Shown: in pieces, positions 33,501 through 48,531 of the stretch
How positions within the stretch are numbered: the stretch's first letter is position 1
Layout: every line of letters starts with the position of its first letter
NCBI RefSeq assembly: GCF_014196255.1
Contig: NZ_JACIDH010000001.1
Coordinates: 558,001-622,000 of the forward strand
Source: Sphingomonas pseudosanguinis
Lineage (GTDB): Bacteria > Pseudomonadota > Alphaproteobacteria > Sphingomonadales > Sphingomonadaceae
Length of the DNA: 64,000 nucleotides
Direction: 5' to 3'
Notes under the pieces: generated by a model
What the model saw: the letters and a program-made list of their open reading frames with translations, nothing else
What the model was told of the DNA's origin: nothing
Database searches by the model: none
Position numbers and translations under genes: made by a program

Positions 33501-33600
33501 GCCCCTCCCCTTCAGGGGAGGGGTTGGGGTGGGGGCCATCCACTTGCCGTTCGCCTGTTGCAGCGCCCCACCCCCGGCCCCTCCCCTGAAGGAGAGGGGA
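33501..33600. repeat. CCCCTCCCC-type inverted repeat between cyoD and glgX
   Basis: Two 35-bp arms (33501-33535 and 33566-33600) are nearly reverse complements; each contains its own small palindrome (cctccccttcaggggagg type). This family differs from the ATTCCTCCCC elements. It fills most of the gap between two convergent operons and ends 10 nt before the glgX stop, so it could serve as a two-way terminator (inference). Confidence 0.75.
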
Positions 33601-33610
33601 GCGTTTAAGT

Positions 33611-35407
33611 TCAGCTTTCCAGCATTCGGCCCCGGATGGCAGAGACGCCACGCTTATGGTCGAAGCGCAGTATCAGGCTCTCGTCGCCGACCGGCAGGTG
33701 CAAAGCAAAACCATCGCCTTCCCAGTCTTCCGGCGTCATCGGATCACCGGACAGGTTGCGCCACTCCGCCTTATCCAGCCAGTCCGTCCAGTCGAGCGGC
33801 GTCTCCCGGCGAAAGGTGCTCAGCGCCGCAACAAAATCCTCCAATGCCTCGTCGCGGTTTTCCCAGTCGAGCCAAGTCGTCTCGTTATCCTGCGCATAAC
33901 CATTGTTGTTGCCCCGCTGCGTCCGGCCAAATTCGTCGCCTGCGGTCAGCATCGGAGTGCCACGCGACAGGAACAGCGTCGCCAGCATCGTGCGCACCGA
34001 TCGGGCGCGGGCGGCGCGGATGGCGGTGTCGTCGGTCGGGCCTTCCTGCCCGTGGTTCCAGGACACCTCGTCGCCATGCCCGTCGCGATTGTCCTCGCCA
34101 TTGGCGTGGTTGTGGCGTTCGGCATAGGCGGTCAGGTCGGCGAGGGTGAAGCCGTCATGCGCCGCGACGAAATTGACCGAGCGGCTGGCGGGGCCGGTAA
34201 AAACATCCGCCGACCCCGCGACCCGCGTCGCCAGATCGCCGCTGCACCCATCGCCACGCCAGAAACGGCGGACCTGATCGCGGTACTTGTCATTCCACTC
34301 CAGCCAATGCTCGGGGAAGGCCCCGAGCTGATAGCCACCGGGGCCGATGTCCCAGGGCTCGGCGATCATGATGCGGGTCGAAAGGATCGGATCGGCGGCG
34401 ATCTCGGCGAAGATGGGGGCGCGGGCATCGAAGCCCGGTCCGCGTGCTAGCACCGGCGCGAGATCGAAGCGGAAGCCGTCCCCCCCCACTCGCGTGAAAT
34501 GGCGCAAGCTGTCGAGGATCATCGCACGCACGCTCGGGCGGCTGGCGTCGAGCGTGTTGCCGGTTCCGGCATCGTTGATGAGCGTGCCATCGGGGGCATG
34601 CGCATAGGCGTCCGGATCAAGGCCCCGGAAGGACAGCGTGCCGCCCTGCACGTCGCTCTCGCCCATATGGTTGAACACGAGGTCGAGGATGACGCCGATC
34701 CCGGCCTCGCGCAGCGCGGCGATGGTGGAGACCAGTTCGGCGACGCCGCCCGGTACTCGCTCGGGGCAGAGCGCCATCGGCACGACCGGGTTATAGCCCC
34801 AGGCATTGCGCAGGCCGAGCGGGGGGAGATGCCGCTCGTCGATGGCGGCGGTGATGGGCATGAGTTCGACCGCCGCCACGCCCAGCTTGCGGAGGTGATC
34901 GAGCACCGCTGGATGCGACAGCGCCGCCAAAGTCCCGCGCTGCTCGGGCGGGATGGCGGGATGGCGCATGGAGAAGCCGCGCACGTTGAGTTCGTAGATC
35001 AGTCCGCCCGGCCGAAACAGCGGCGGCGGTGGGGTGGTGGTCAGCGGGGCAATGACTCTGGCGCGGGGGACGATGTCGGCAGTGTCCTCACCGTATTGCC
35101 CAAGGCGCGGGGACTGGACGAAGGGTCGGTCGAGTTCGAGGGCGTAAGGGTCGACAAGCAGCTTGGCGGGGTCGAACCACAGGTTACACGGCGGATCGTA
35201 ACGTCCGTGCGCGCGATAGCCATAGAGGTGGTCGGTGCCGGGGACCGTGGCGCTCCACACATCGCCGTCGCGCGTCATGGCGATGCGGCGTTCGTCGGGG
35301 CCTTCGAACAGGCAAAGCTCTACCCGCTCGGCGGTCGAACGCACGGCGAAGCGGGTGCCGCCGGGGACAGGCATCGCGCCGAGAGGTAAGGCAAGTTGAT
35401 TCGTCAT
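33611..35407 (-). CDS. glgX: glycogen debranching enzyme GlgX
   Basis: GH13 isoamylase-type debranching enzyme of 598 residues that removes short alpha-1,6 branches left by glycogen phosphorylase. A CBM48-like N-terminus (VPGGTRFAVRSTAERVELCLF) leads into the barrel: ILDLVFNHMGE, the nucleophile in GFRFDLAPVLARG, acid/base Glu in IMIAEPWDIG, and FVAAHDGFTL. It is shorter than E. coli GlgX. ATG 35407 is chosen because the family pattern starts there; a longer frame runs back through a repeat element and is spurious. It is the last gene of the glycogen run, separated from pgm by that element. Confidence 0.94.
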   Translation of the reverse strand: MTNQLALPLGAMPVPGGTRFAVRSTAERVELCLFEGPDERRIAMTRDGDVWSATVPGTDHLYGYRAHGRYDPPCNLWFDPAKLLVDPYALELDRPFVQSPRLGQYGEDTADIVPRARVIAPLTTTPPPPLFRPGGLIYELNVRGFSMRHPAIPPEQRGTLAALSHPAVLDHLRKLGVAAVELMPITAAIDERHLPPLGLRNAWGYNPVVPMALCPERVPGGVAELVSTIAALREAGIGVILDLVFNHMGESDVQGGTLSFRGLDPDAYAHAPDGTLINDAGTGNTLDASRPSVRAMILDSLRHFTRVGGDGFRFDLAPVLARGPGFDARAPIFAEIAADPILSTRIMIAEPWDIGPGGYQLGAFPEHWLEWNDKYRDQVRRFWRGDGCSGDLATRVAGSADVFTGPASRSVNFVAAHDGFTLADLTAYAERHNHANGEDNRDGHGDEVSWNHGQEGPTDDTAIRAARARSVRTMLATLFLSRGTPMLTAGDEFGRTQRGNNNGYAQDNETTWLDWENRDEALEDFVAALSTFRRETPLDWTDWLDKAEWRNLSGDPMTPEDWEGDGFALHLPVGDESLILRFDHKRGVSAIRGRMLES

Positions 35408-35422
35408 GGTGACAGCATTGCA

Positions 35423-35564
35423 ATTCCTCCCCTGTAAGGGGAGGGGGACCATGCGTAGCATGGTGGAGGGGTGTCCTCGCTGGTAAGTGCGGTATGACCT
35501 CGCAACCGGGGACACCCCTCCGTCAGCGCTCCCGCGCTGCCACCTCCCCTTGCAGGGGAGGAAT
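35423..35564. repeat. ATTCCTCCCC-type palindromic element, copy 7
   Basis: Element of 142 bp bounded by attcctcccctgtaagggg and ccccttgcaggggaggaat, with a longer variable middle than the other copies. It sits between pgm and glgX in the glycogen run and begins 15 nt upstream of the glgX ATG, so it forms most of the glgX leader. Confidence 0.85.
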
Positions 35565-35574
35565 CATAGAGGCC

Positions 35575-38651
<3,077 letters not shown>

Positions 38652-38659
38652 GGGGACTT

Positions 38660-39922
38660 TCAGTTGGCCAGACGGTCGATCATCGGCTGGGTGATCAGGC
38701 AGATGCCCTTGTCGGTGCGGCGGAAACGGTGGCCGTCGAGCACCGGATCGTCGCCGACCACCAGACCGTCTGGGATCTTGACGCCGCGATCGAGGATCAC
38801 GCGCCGCAGCCGCGCGCCGCGCCCGATATGGCAGAAGGGCAGGACCACCGCCTCGTCGAGCATCGCGAAGCTGTGGGTGCGAACGCCGGTCGACAGCAGC
38901 GAGCGGTGGATCGACGATCCCGACACGATGCAGTCGCCCGCGACCAGGCTGGCGACCGCCGACCCGCGCCGGCCATCGATGTCATGGACGAACTTGGCGG
39001 GCGGGGTGATCTCGGCATAGGTCCAGAGCGGCCAGCTGCGGTCGTACAGATCGAGCTGCGGCACCACATCGGTCAGATCGAGGCTGGCCTCCCAATAGGC
39101 GTCGACCGTGCCGACATCGCGCCAATACGCGCCCGGCTCGTCATGCGAGCGGACGCAGGAGGCGGAGAAGCGGTGCGCCTGCGCTTTGCCGTGTTCGACC
39201 AGATAGGGGATGATGTCCTTGCCGAAGTCACGGGCGGAGCCCGGCGTCGCGGCATCCCGGCGCAGCTGCTCGAACAGGAAGGCGGTGCGGAAGACATAGA
39301 TGCCCAGCGACGCCAGCGACACGCCCGGATTGCCGGGGAGGGAGGGCGGATCGGCGGGCTTTTCGACGAAATCGACGATGCGGTCGGTTTCGTCGACATG
39401 CATCACGCCGAACGCGCTGGCCTCTTCGCGGCTGACCTCCAGACAGGCGACGGTGACGTCGGCGCCGCTGTCGCAATGCTGCTGGAGCATCAGCTCATAA
39501 TCCATCTTGTAGACATGGTCGCCCGCCAGGATGACCATGAATTCGGGCGCATAGCTTTCGATGATGTCGATATTCTGGAACACCGCGTCGGCGGTGCCCT
39601 CATACCATTGGAACTCGCTGATGCGCTGGCTGGCGGGGAGGATGTCGAAGCTCTCGTTGCGTTCGTCGCGCAGGAAGTTCCAACCGCGCTGGAGGTGACG
39701 GATCAGCGAATGCGCCTTGTACTGGGTCGCCACGCCGATGCGGCGGATGCCCGAATTGATCGCGTTGGACAGAGCGAAGTCGATGATCCGCGCCTTGCCG
39801 CCGAAATAGACGGCGGGCTTGGCGCGGGTGTCGGTCAGTTCCATCAGCCGGCTGCCACGGCCGCCCGCCAGCACATAGGCCATGGCATCGCGCGCCAGCG
39901 GTTGTCCGCGCCTCAGGTCCAT
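38660..39922 (-). CDS. glgC: glucose-1-phosphate adenylyltransferase
   Basis: ADP-glucose pyrophosphorylase of 420 residues, the committed and allosterically controlled step of glycogen synthesis. Nucleotide-binding [19 protein letters not shown] is followed by [29 protein letters not shown] and a left-handed beta-helix C-terminus ([20 protein letters not shown]). GGGAGA lies upstream of ATG 39922. It is third in the run glgP-glgB-glgC-glgA-pgm-glgX, with 78 nt to glgB. Confidence 0.96.
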   Translation of the reverse strand: MDLRRGQPLARDAMAYVLAGGRGSRLMELTDTRAKPAVYFGGKARIIDFALSNAINSGIRRIGVATQYKAHSLIRHLQRGWNFLRDERNESFDILPASQRISEFQWYEGTADAVFQNIDIIESYAPEFMVILAGDHVYKMDYELMLQQHCDSGADVTVACLEVSREEASAFGVMHVDETDRIVDFVEKPADPPSLPGNPGVSLASLGIYVFRTAFLFEQLRRDAATPGSARDFGKDIIPYLVEHGKAQAHRFSASCVRSHDEPGAYWRDVGTVDAYWEASLDLTDVVPQLDLYDRSWPLWTYAEITPPAKFVHDIDGRRGSAVASLVAGDCIVSGSSIHRSLLSTGVRTHSFAMLDEAVVLPFCHIGRGARLRRVILDRGVKIPDGLVVGDDPVLDGHRFRRTDKGICLITQPMIDRLAN

Positions 39923-40000
39923 CGTCCGTCTCCCATTCTTCTGTCAGTGTCGCAACGCGCATTCAGGGCGTTGGTATTCGGCTAAAGTCGTGAACCTGGA

Positions 40001-42150
<2,150 letters not shown>

Positions 42151-42154
<4 letters not shown>

Positions 42155-44583
42155 ATCACGTTCCAGATTTCCTCGGCATATTGCCGGATGGTGCGATCGG
42201 AGGAGAACCATCCGACTTTCGCGACATTGTGGATGGCCGAGGTCGCCCAACCCGCCTGGTCCTGCCAGCGGGTGTCGACCTGGCGCTGCGCGGCGGCATA
42301 GGCATCGAAATCGGCGGCAACCATGAACCAGTCGCCGTCATACAGTCCGCCCATGAGGCCCGCGTAGCGGCCGGGATCGTCGGGCGAAAACACGCCCGAA
42401 GCGATGGCCGAGACGGCCTGGCGCAGCTCCGGGCTACCCTCGATCACCGCGCGCGGGTTGTAACCGTCGCGGCGCTTGGCGGCGACCTCGTCGGCGGTCA
42501 GGCCGAAGATGACGATATGCTCGTCACCGACATGCTCCTTGATCTCGACATTGGCGCCGTCGAGCGTGCCGATGGTGAGAGCGCCGTTCAGCGCGAACTT
42601 CATGTTGCCGGTGCCCGACGCCTCCATGCCCGCGGTCGAAATCTGTTCGGACAGATCGGCGGCGGGGATGATCTTCTCGGCCAGGCTGACATTGTAATTG
42701 GGGACGAAGCCGACTTTCAGCAGATGGCCGACGCTCGGGTCCGAATTGACGCGGCGCGCGACGTCATTGGCCAGTTTGATGACCAGCTTGGCATTGTGAT
42801 AACTCGACGCCGCCTTGCCGGCGAACAGCTTGACGCGCGGCGTCCAGTCGCGCTCGGGATGGCTGCGGATCTGGTCGTACAGCGCCACCGTCTCGATGAT
42901 GTTGAGCAGCTGGCGCTTATATTCGTGGATGCGCTTGATCTGGACGTCGAACAGCGCATCGGGGTCCACGCGCAACCCGGTCGACTCTCTAAGATAATTT
43001 GCCAGCCCCACCTTGTTGGAACGTTTGATGCTGAGAAAGCGTTCCCGGAAATTCGCGTCCTGCGCAAATTCCGTGAGCGCTATCAATTTTTCCGCGTCAT
43101 CCTCGAATCCCGGCCCGATCGCCTCGCGGATCAGCGCGGTCAGTTGCGGATTGCATTGCCGCAGCCAGCGGCGCGGGGTGATGCCGTTGGTCTTGTTGTT
43201 GATCCGCGTCGGATAGAGGTGATGCAGGTCGGCGAAGACCGTCTGCTTCATGAGTTCGGTGTGGAGCGCCGCCACGCCGTTGACGCTGTGGCTGCCCGCA
43301 AAGGCCAGGTTCGCCATGCGCACCCGCCGCTCGCCGCCCTCGTCGATCAGGCTGATCGCGGCGATGGCGCGGTCGTCCATCCCTTCGACCGCTCGCGCCT
43401 CACGCAGCAGCTTGGCGTTGATCGCATAGATCAGTTGCATGTGACGCGGCAGCAACCGCTCGAACAGATGCAGCGGCCAGCTTTCCAGTGCCTCGGGCAG
43501 CAGCGTGTGATTGGTATAGCCGAAGGTGCGCCGGGTGATGTCCCACGCCTGTTCGAAGCCCAGATCGTGATGATCGACCAGCAGGTGCATCAGCTCGGCG
43601 ACCGACACCGCCGGGTGGGTGTCGTTCAGCTGGATCGCGGCCTTGTCGGGAAGCGTGCGGATGTCGTGGAAATACTGGATGTGCCGGCGGACGATGTCCT
43701 GGATCGAGGCGGAGGAGAAGAAATATTCCTGCCGCAGCCGCAGTTCCTGACCCGCCGGCGAACTGTCGGATGGGTAGAGGACGCGGACCAGCGTCTCGGC
43801 CGCCAGCTGTCCGGCGAGCGCGCCGGTATAGTCGCCCGCGTTGAAGCGATCGAGCCGGATGGGATCGATCGCCTGCGCGGTCCAGAGGCGCAGCGTGTTG
43901 ACCCGCTTGCCGCGCCAGCCGACGACGGGGGTGTCGACCGCGATCGCCTCGATCGCCTCGGCGGGTTTCCAGTGGACCGCACCCGTCTCGGTGCCCACCA
44001 CCTCGCCGCCGAAGCCGACGAAATAGGCGCTCTCGCGACGCTCGAACTCCCAGGGATTGCCGTGGCTCAGCCAGGTTTCGGGCAGCTCGACCTGCCAGCC
44101 ATCGTCGATCCGCTGGCGGAACATGCCGTTCACATAGCGGATGCCGTAACCGTAGGCGGGCAGGTCGAGGCTGGCGAGGCTCTCCATGAAGCACGCCGCC
44201 AGCCGTCCCAGGCCGCCATTGCCCAGTGCCGCGTCGGGTTCGATCTCCTCCAGATCGGCGAGATCGACGCCCAGCGTCTGGAGCGCGCCCGCCACCTGCG
44301 CCATGACGCCCATGTTCGACAGCGCGTCGCGCAGCAGCCGGCCGATCAGGAATTCCAGGCTGAGATAATAGACGCGCTTGGCGCCCGCCGCATGGGCTTC
44401 GCGGGTGGAGGCCATCCAGCGTTCGATGATGTCGTTGCGGACGGTCAGGATGGTCGCGGCCAGCCAGTCGTGCGGTCGCGCATTGGCGGCATCCTTGCCA
44501 ATCCGGTGCACCAGCGTGTCGACGATCGCGTCGGCCAGAGGGCCGGTGTCGTCGACGTGCAGAGTGGTGATGGTCGTCGTCAT
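42151..44583 (-). CDS. glgP: glycogen phosphorylase
   Basis: PLP-dependent GT35 phosphorylase of 810 residues releasing glucose 1-phosphate from glycogen. Motifs: LEFLIGRLLRDALSNMG, EPDAALGNGGLGRLAACFME, QLNDTHPAVSVAELMH, RIHEYKRQLLN, and the PLP region GTGNMKFALNGALTIGTLDG. ATG 44583 starts the conserved N-terminus (MTTTITTLHVDD) but has only a weak ribosome-binding site. It is the first gene of the glycogen run; synthesis and breakdown enzymes are therefore co-transcribed. Confidence 0.96.
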
Positions 44584-44675
44584 TGATTCGGGCGTCCCTG
44601 TCGGTCCAGTCGCGCCCAGCTTAGCCGCGTAAGGGGTGAAGTCACGCGGCATTCCTTCGCAATTGCGAAAAGCGA

Positions 44676-45986
44676 TCAGCCCGTCGCCAGGCCCCATAGC
44701 AGCGTCAGATTAAGCCCGATGATGATGGCCGCAATGATCCAGGCTAATATCCGCAACCAGACGGGGCTCGCGAACGGCCCCATCATCCCTTTGTTCGCGG
44801 TGAAGCGGACCAGCGGCACCACCGCGAAGGGAAGCTGGAGACTGAGGATCACCTGGCTGAGGACCAGCAGCTTGGTCGCGCCCGCCTGACCGCTGGCGCC
44901 GACGACCAGCACGGCGGGGATGATGGCGAGGCCGCGGGTGATCAGCCGCCGCAGCCATGGCGCGAGCCGCAGGTCGAGAAAGCCCTCCATCACGATCTGT
45001 CCCGCCAGCGTCCCCGTGACGGTCGAGTTCTGCCCCGAGGCGAGCAGCGCCACGCCGAATACCACGCTCGCCGCGCCCGCGCCCAGCATCGGGGCGAGCA
45101 GGCGGTAGGCCTGGTCGATCTCCGCCACATCGGTGCGCCCCGCGACATGGAAGGTGGCAGCGGCGACGATCAGGATCGCGGCGTTGATGAAGAAGGCGAA
45201 GAACAGCGCGACCGTGCTGTCGATCGTCGCCATCTTGATCGCATCGCGTTTGCCGTTCTCGGACTCGTCGAAGGCGCGGGTCTGCACCACCGAGGAGTGG
45301 AGGTAGAGATTGTGCGGCATCACGGTGGCACCAAGGATGCCGATCGCGATGTAGAGCATCGCCGGATCGGTCACGATGCGCGTCGTCGGGATGAACCCCG
45401 CCATCACCGCGCCCGGATCAGGGCGCGAGGCAATCAGCTCATAAAGGAAACAGCCGCCGATGATGAGGAGGAGCGCGATGATGAACGCCTCGACCTTCCT
45501 GAACCCGTAATGCTGGAGCGCGAGGATCAGGAAGACGTCGAACCCGGTGATCAGCACGCCCCAGACCAGCGGCAGGTCGAACAGCAGTTGCAGCGCGATG
45601 GCGGTGCCCAGCACCTCGGCCAGGTCGCAGGCGATGATCGCGATCTCGCAGAGCAGCCAGAGAATGCGCGAGACGGGCTTGGAATAGGCCGCCCGGCATG
45701 CCTGCGCCAGGTCCAGTCCGGCGGCGATGCCCAGCCGCGCCGACAGCGCTTGCAGGATCATCGCCATGATGTTGGACAACAGGATGACCGACAACAGCGC
45801 ATAGCCATAGGCCGAACCGCCCGCGATGTCGGTCGCCCAGTTGCCGGGGTCCATATAGCCGACCGCGACCAGATAGCCGGGTCCGGCAAAGGCGAACAAT
45901 CGCCGCAGGAAGGACGCGCCCTCCGGAATGGCGATCGAACGATGGCTTTCGGCAAGCGAGCGGGTGGCGGGCGTGGCTACGGTCAT
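44676..45986 (-). CDS. mntH: Nramp-family divalent metal transporter
   Basis: Proton-coupled Mn2+/Fe2+ importer of 436 residues with about eleven helices. The two metal-binding motifs are present: [15 protein letters not shown] in helix 1 and [18 protein letters not shown] in helix 6, together with [18 protein letters not shown]. The N-terminus is short and polar. It lies 92 nt upstream of glgP on the same strand. No obvious Mur, Fur or MntR palindrome was seen in the 80 nt before its start. Confidence 0.94.
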   Translation of the reverse strand: MTVATPATRSLAESHRSIAIPEGASFLRRLFAFAGPGYLVAVGYMDPGNWATDIAGGSAYGYALLSVILLSNIMAMILQALSARLGIAAGLDLAQACRAAYSKPVSRILWLLCEIAIIACDLAEVLGTAIALQLLFDLPLVWGVLITGFDVFLILALQHYGFRKVEAFIIALLLIIGGCFLYELIASRPDPGAVMAGFIPTTRIVTDPAMLYIAIGILGATVMPHNLYLHSSVVQTRAFDESENGKRDAIKMATIDSTVALFFAFFINAAILIVAAATFHVAGRTDVAEIDQAYRLLAPMLGAGAASVVFGVALLASGQNSTVTGTLAGQIVMEGFLDLRLAPWLRRLITRGLAIIPAVLVVGASGQAGATKLLVLSQVILSLQLPFAVVPLVRFTANKGMMGPFASPVWLRILAWIIAAIIIGLNLTLLWGLATG

Positions 45987-46066
45987 CGACCGCGAGGTGT
46001 GGCGGAGTTTGGGCTAGGCGACAACCCGCCAATGCGTTGTGGGGAGCTGTTTGGCGAGGGTTCTCA

Positions 46067-46187
46067 ATTCCTCCCCTGCAAGGGGAGGTGGCGCGCGTAG
46101 CGCGTCGGAAGGGTGTCGCGCTCTCGATAGGGGGGACACCCCTCCGTCAGGCCTTCAGCCTGCCACCTCCCCTTACAGGGGAGGAAT
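46067..46187. repeat. ATTCCTCCCC-type palindromic element, copy 8
   Basis: Element of 121 bp bounded by attcctcccctgcaagggg and ccccttacaggggaggaat. Its right end supplies the last base of the ubiA stop codon (TAA across 46189-46187), so it abuts the gene with no gap. Confidence 0.85.
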
Positions 46188-47095
46188 TAGAGAGAAGACC
46201 CCACCACCGCGCAGGCCAGCGCCATCAGCAACCCGGCAAAACGGTTCGACCGGAACCGGTACAGGGCGCCCGCGCCGTCCTCCGGCCGCAGCGTGATCGC
46301 CTGCCACGCCAAATGCAATGCCACCGGCACCAGCGCCAGAACCGCCAGCACATCCGGTCGCACCAGCCAGATCGCCCCCGCCCAGCACAATATCGCCGCC
46401 AGGTAGAACGCGCCCACGCCCGGCTTCACATGCGCCCCCATGCGCAGCGCCGAGGAGCGCACGCCGATCAGTGCATCGTCCTCGCGGTCCTGCAGCGCAT
46501 AGATGGTGTCATAGCCGATCACCCAGGCGATCGACCCGGCATAGAGCAGCCAGAGCGATGCGGAGAGTTCTCCCGCTACCTCGGCCCAGCCGACCAGCGC
46601 TGCCCAGCTGAACACCATGCCCAGCCAGGCCTGCGGCCACCAGGTGATCCGCTTCATGAACGGATAGGCCGCGACGGGCGCCAGGCTGGCCACCGCGACG
46701 ATCGCGGCGAGCGGGCGCAGCTGTACCAGCACGATCAGGCCGATCAGGCACAGCGCGACCAGCCAGATCGCGGCCAGCTTCACCGAGACCAGCCCCGAGG
46801 GGATCGGCCGCGCCCGTGTCCGCGCGACCTTGGCATCCAGATCGCGGTCGACGATGTCGTTGAACACGCAGCCCGCACCGCGCATCGCGATCGACCCGAG
46901 CAGGAACCACAGGACCAGCGGCCAGCGCTCGGGCAGCCCGCCGGCCAGCGCGATCGCCCAGACGCCGGGCCAGAACAGCAGCCACCAGCCGATCGGCCGA
47001 TCCAGCCGCGCCAGCAGCGCCAGCCCGCGCCACCGGGGCGGCAGCCGCCCGACCAGTCCCTTATGCTCGCTATCGGGTACGATCTCGATCGTCAT
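46187..47095 (-). CDS. ubiA: 4-hydroxybenzoate polyprenyltransferase
   Basis: Membrane prenyltransferase of 302 residues attaching the polyprenyl tail to 4-hydroxybenzoate, an early step of ubiquinone synthesis. The two Asp-rich motifs are NDIVDRDLDAKVARTRARP (first) and DTIYALQDREDD (second); about eight helices are expected. The N-terminus has the LLARLDRPIGWWLLFWPG pattern. The stop codon lies at the very edge of a repeat element, so the last residues may have been altered by its arrival. Length is nevertheless in the normal range. Confidence 0.95.
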   Translation of the reverse strand: MTIEIVPDSEHKGLVGRLPPRWRGLALLARLDRPIGWWLLFWPGVWAIALAGGLPERWPLVLWFLLGSIAMRGAGCVFNDIVDRDLDAKVARTRARPIPSGLVSVKLAAIWLVALCLIGLIVLVQLRPLAAIVAVASLAPVAAYPFMKRITWWPQAWLGMVFSWAALVGWAEVAGELSASLWLLYAGSIAWVIGYDTIYALQDREDDALIGVRSSALRMGAHVKPGVGAFYLAAILCWAGAIWLVRPDVLAVLALVPVALHLAWQAITLRPEDGAGALYRFRSNRFAGLLMALACAVVGSSL

Positions 47096-47264
47096 GGCGC
47101 GGGCCTATGGGGGCGGGTGCCGCCATGCAAGGGGGTATGGACCGGGCGACAGGTGTATCAACCCTGGTCAATCGCGCCGCATAGCCGTGACAAAGCCGCT
47201 GCGCCGGCGATCACCGATGCGCTAGGCCCCGCTGCCAGATGATGGGCCGTGACGGTGGGGAACG

Positions 47265-48317
47265 ATGATGCAGGGGTTGATCCAGCGAATAGCGCGGCAT
47301 GGCCGCTTCCGGCTCGGGCAGATGGCGGAGGCGTCGATCGTGTTGCGTGCCCGGCGCCTGATCGACCGGTCCGACGCCCGTCACACACCGGTTCGGATCG
47401 AAGGCGTCGAGCGGCTGTGCAACCCCAGCATCCTGCGCACGCGCGGTCGTGGCGAGGGCGCCTGGACCGTCATGGTGCGCAGCCCCAATTACCGGATGCT
47501 GTCGGACGGCGCCTATATCGTGCCCGGCGGGATCGAATGCCTGTCGTCGGACAATTGGCTGCTCGGTTATGACGAGGATCTGACGCTGCGCTCGACGGTC
47601 CGGCTGGCGGACGAGGAGGCCAAGGCGGCCTCACCGGACGCGCGCAACGGCTTTGAAGATCCCCGCATCTTCGACTGGAACGGGACGCTTTACGGGCTGT
47701 GGAGCGCGTGCCGACTGGGTCCCGATCAGGTCGCGCCCGATGCGCGAGGCGCCAGCAAGCCCAACTGGAACGGCAGCCGCAACGTCATGGCGATCGCGCC
47801 CGTCGTGCACGGCGCGATCGGCCGGTCGCTGTCGCTGCCCTCGCCGCATGGCTGCGCCCGCGAAAAGAACTGGATGCCGGCGGTCGACGGCGATCGCCTG
47901 ATGCTGCTTTACCGGCTGGACCGGATGGAGGTGTACCGGGTCGCCGATGGCGCGCTGGCGCCGGTTCACCGGGCCGACCGGCCGATCCGCCCGCTGGTCG
48001 GCTGGTCGGGATCGTCGCAGCTGATCCCGTGGGAGGACGGTTGGCTCTGCGTCGCGCATCTGGCCTGCCGGCAGCTGAAGGCGAGCATTTCCGCCGGTCC
48101 CTTCTACCCGCATCGCTTCGTCCGCATATCGCGTGACTGGCGGGTGACGGGGCTGTCCGATCCGTTCTTCTTCGAAAAGCGCGGCGTCGAATTCTGCTCA
48201 GGGATGGCGGTCCATGACGGCCGGGTGATCATGTCCTATGGCATCGACGACTCTGCCGCCGCGCTGATGTCGCTGCCCGTCGAGAGCGTCGGGGCGATGA
48301 TCACGCCGCTACGCTGA
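47265..48317 (+). CDS. beta-propeller glycosidase-fold protein (GH130-like), function unknown
   Basis: Protein of 350 residues with no signal peptide. Spaced motifs resemble five-bladed beta-propeller glycosidases and phosphorylases: CNPSILRTRG, RSPNYRM, GFEDPRIFDWNGTLYGLWSA, REKNWMPAVDGDRLMLLYRLD and KRGVEFCSGMAVHDGRVIMSYG. The DPR and KNW-type motifs recall families GH130 and GH43, but I cannot assign an activity. ATGATG at 47265 is preceded by a GGTGGGG stretch. Two glycosyltransferase genes lie next door on the other strand, which suggests a shared glycan context. Confidence 0.6.
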   Translation: MMQGLIQRIARHGRFRLGQMAEASIVLRARRLIDRSDARHTPVRIEGVERLCNPSILRTRGRGEGAWTVMVRSPNYRMLSDGAYIVPGGIECLSSDNWLLGYDEDLTLRSTVRLADEEAKAASPDARNGFEDPRIFDWNGTLYGLWSACRLGPDQVAPDARGASKPNWNGSRNVMAIAPVVHGAIGRSLSLPSPHGCAREKNWMPAVDGDRLMLLYRLDRMEVYRVADGALAPVHRADRPIRPLVGWSGSSQLIPWEDGWLCVAHLACRQLKASISAGPFYPHRFVRISRDWRVTGLSDPFFFEKRGVEFCSGMAVHDGRVIMSYGIDDSAAALMSLPVESVGAMITPLR

Positions 48318-48384
48318 GGTCCGTGGCGTCCGGCACTCCGGCTGGCTATTAGGGACGGACCATGGACAGCCGGCCCCTTTTTCG

Positions 48385-48531
48385 ATGATCGGCCTGTCGG
48401 TCGCGGTCGGACGCTTTGTCGAGGCGCTGTTCTGGGCGATCCTGCGCGTCGCCGGGATGGTCGGCGGCGTCGCGCTGCTCGGGCTGGTGCTGCTGGGCGC
48501 CTTGTGGTGGCTGATCCGACGGCGGCGCTAG
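48385..48531 (+). CDS. possible 48-residue membrane protein
   Basis: Short frame MIGLSVAVGRFVEALFWAIL onward, 48 residues, with a 20-residue hydrophobic helix (VAGMVGGVALLGLVLLGALWW) and a basic end LIRRRR. Composition and the positive-inside end look like a real single-pass protein. There is no good ribosome-binding site, and a T-run sits just before the ATG. The stop overlaps the end of the convergent glycosyltransferase gene by 4 nt. It follows the beta-propeller gene by 67 nt. Confidence 0.4.
   Translation: MIGLSVAVGRFVEALFWAILRVAGMVGGVALLGLVLLGALWWLIRRRR

Noticed and set aside
35408..35515. N-terminal extension of glgX through the repeat element
   Set aside because: The added residues come from the palindromic element; conserved sequence starts at 35407.
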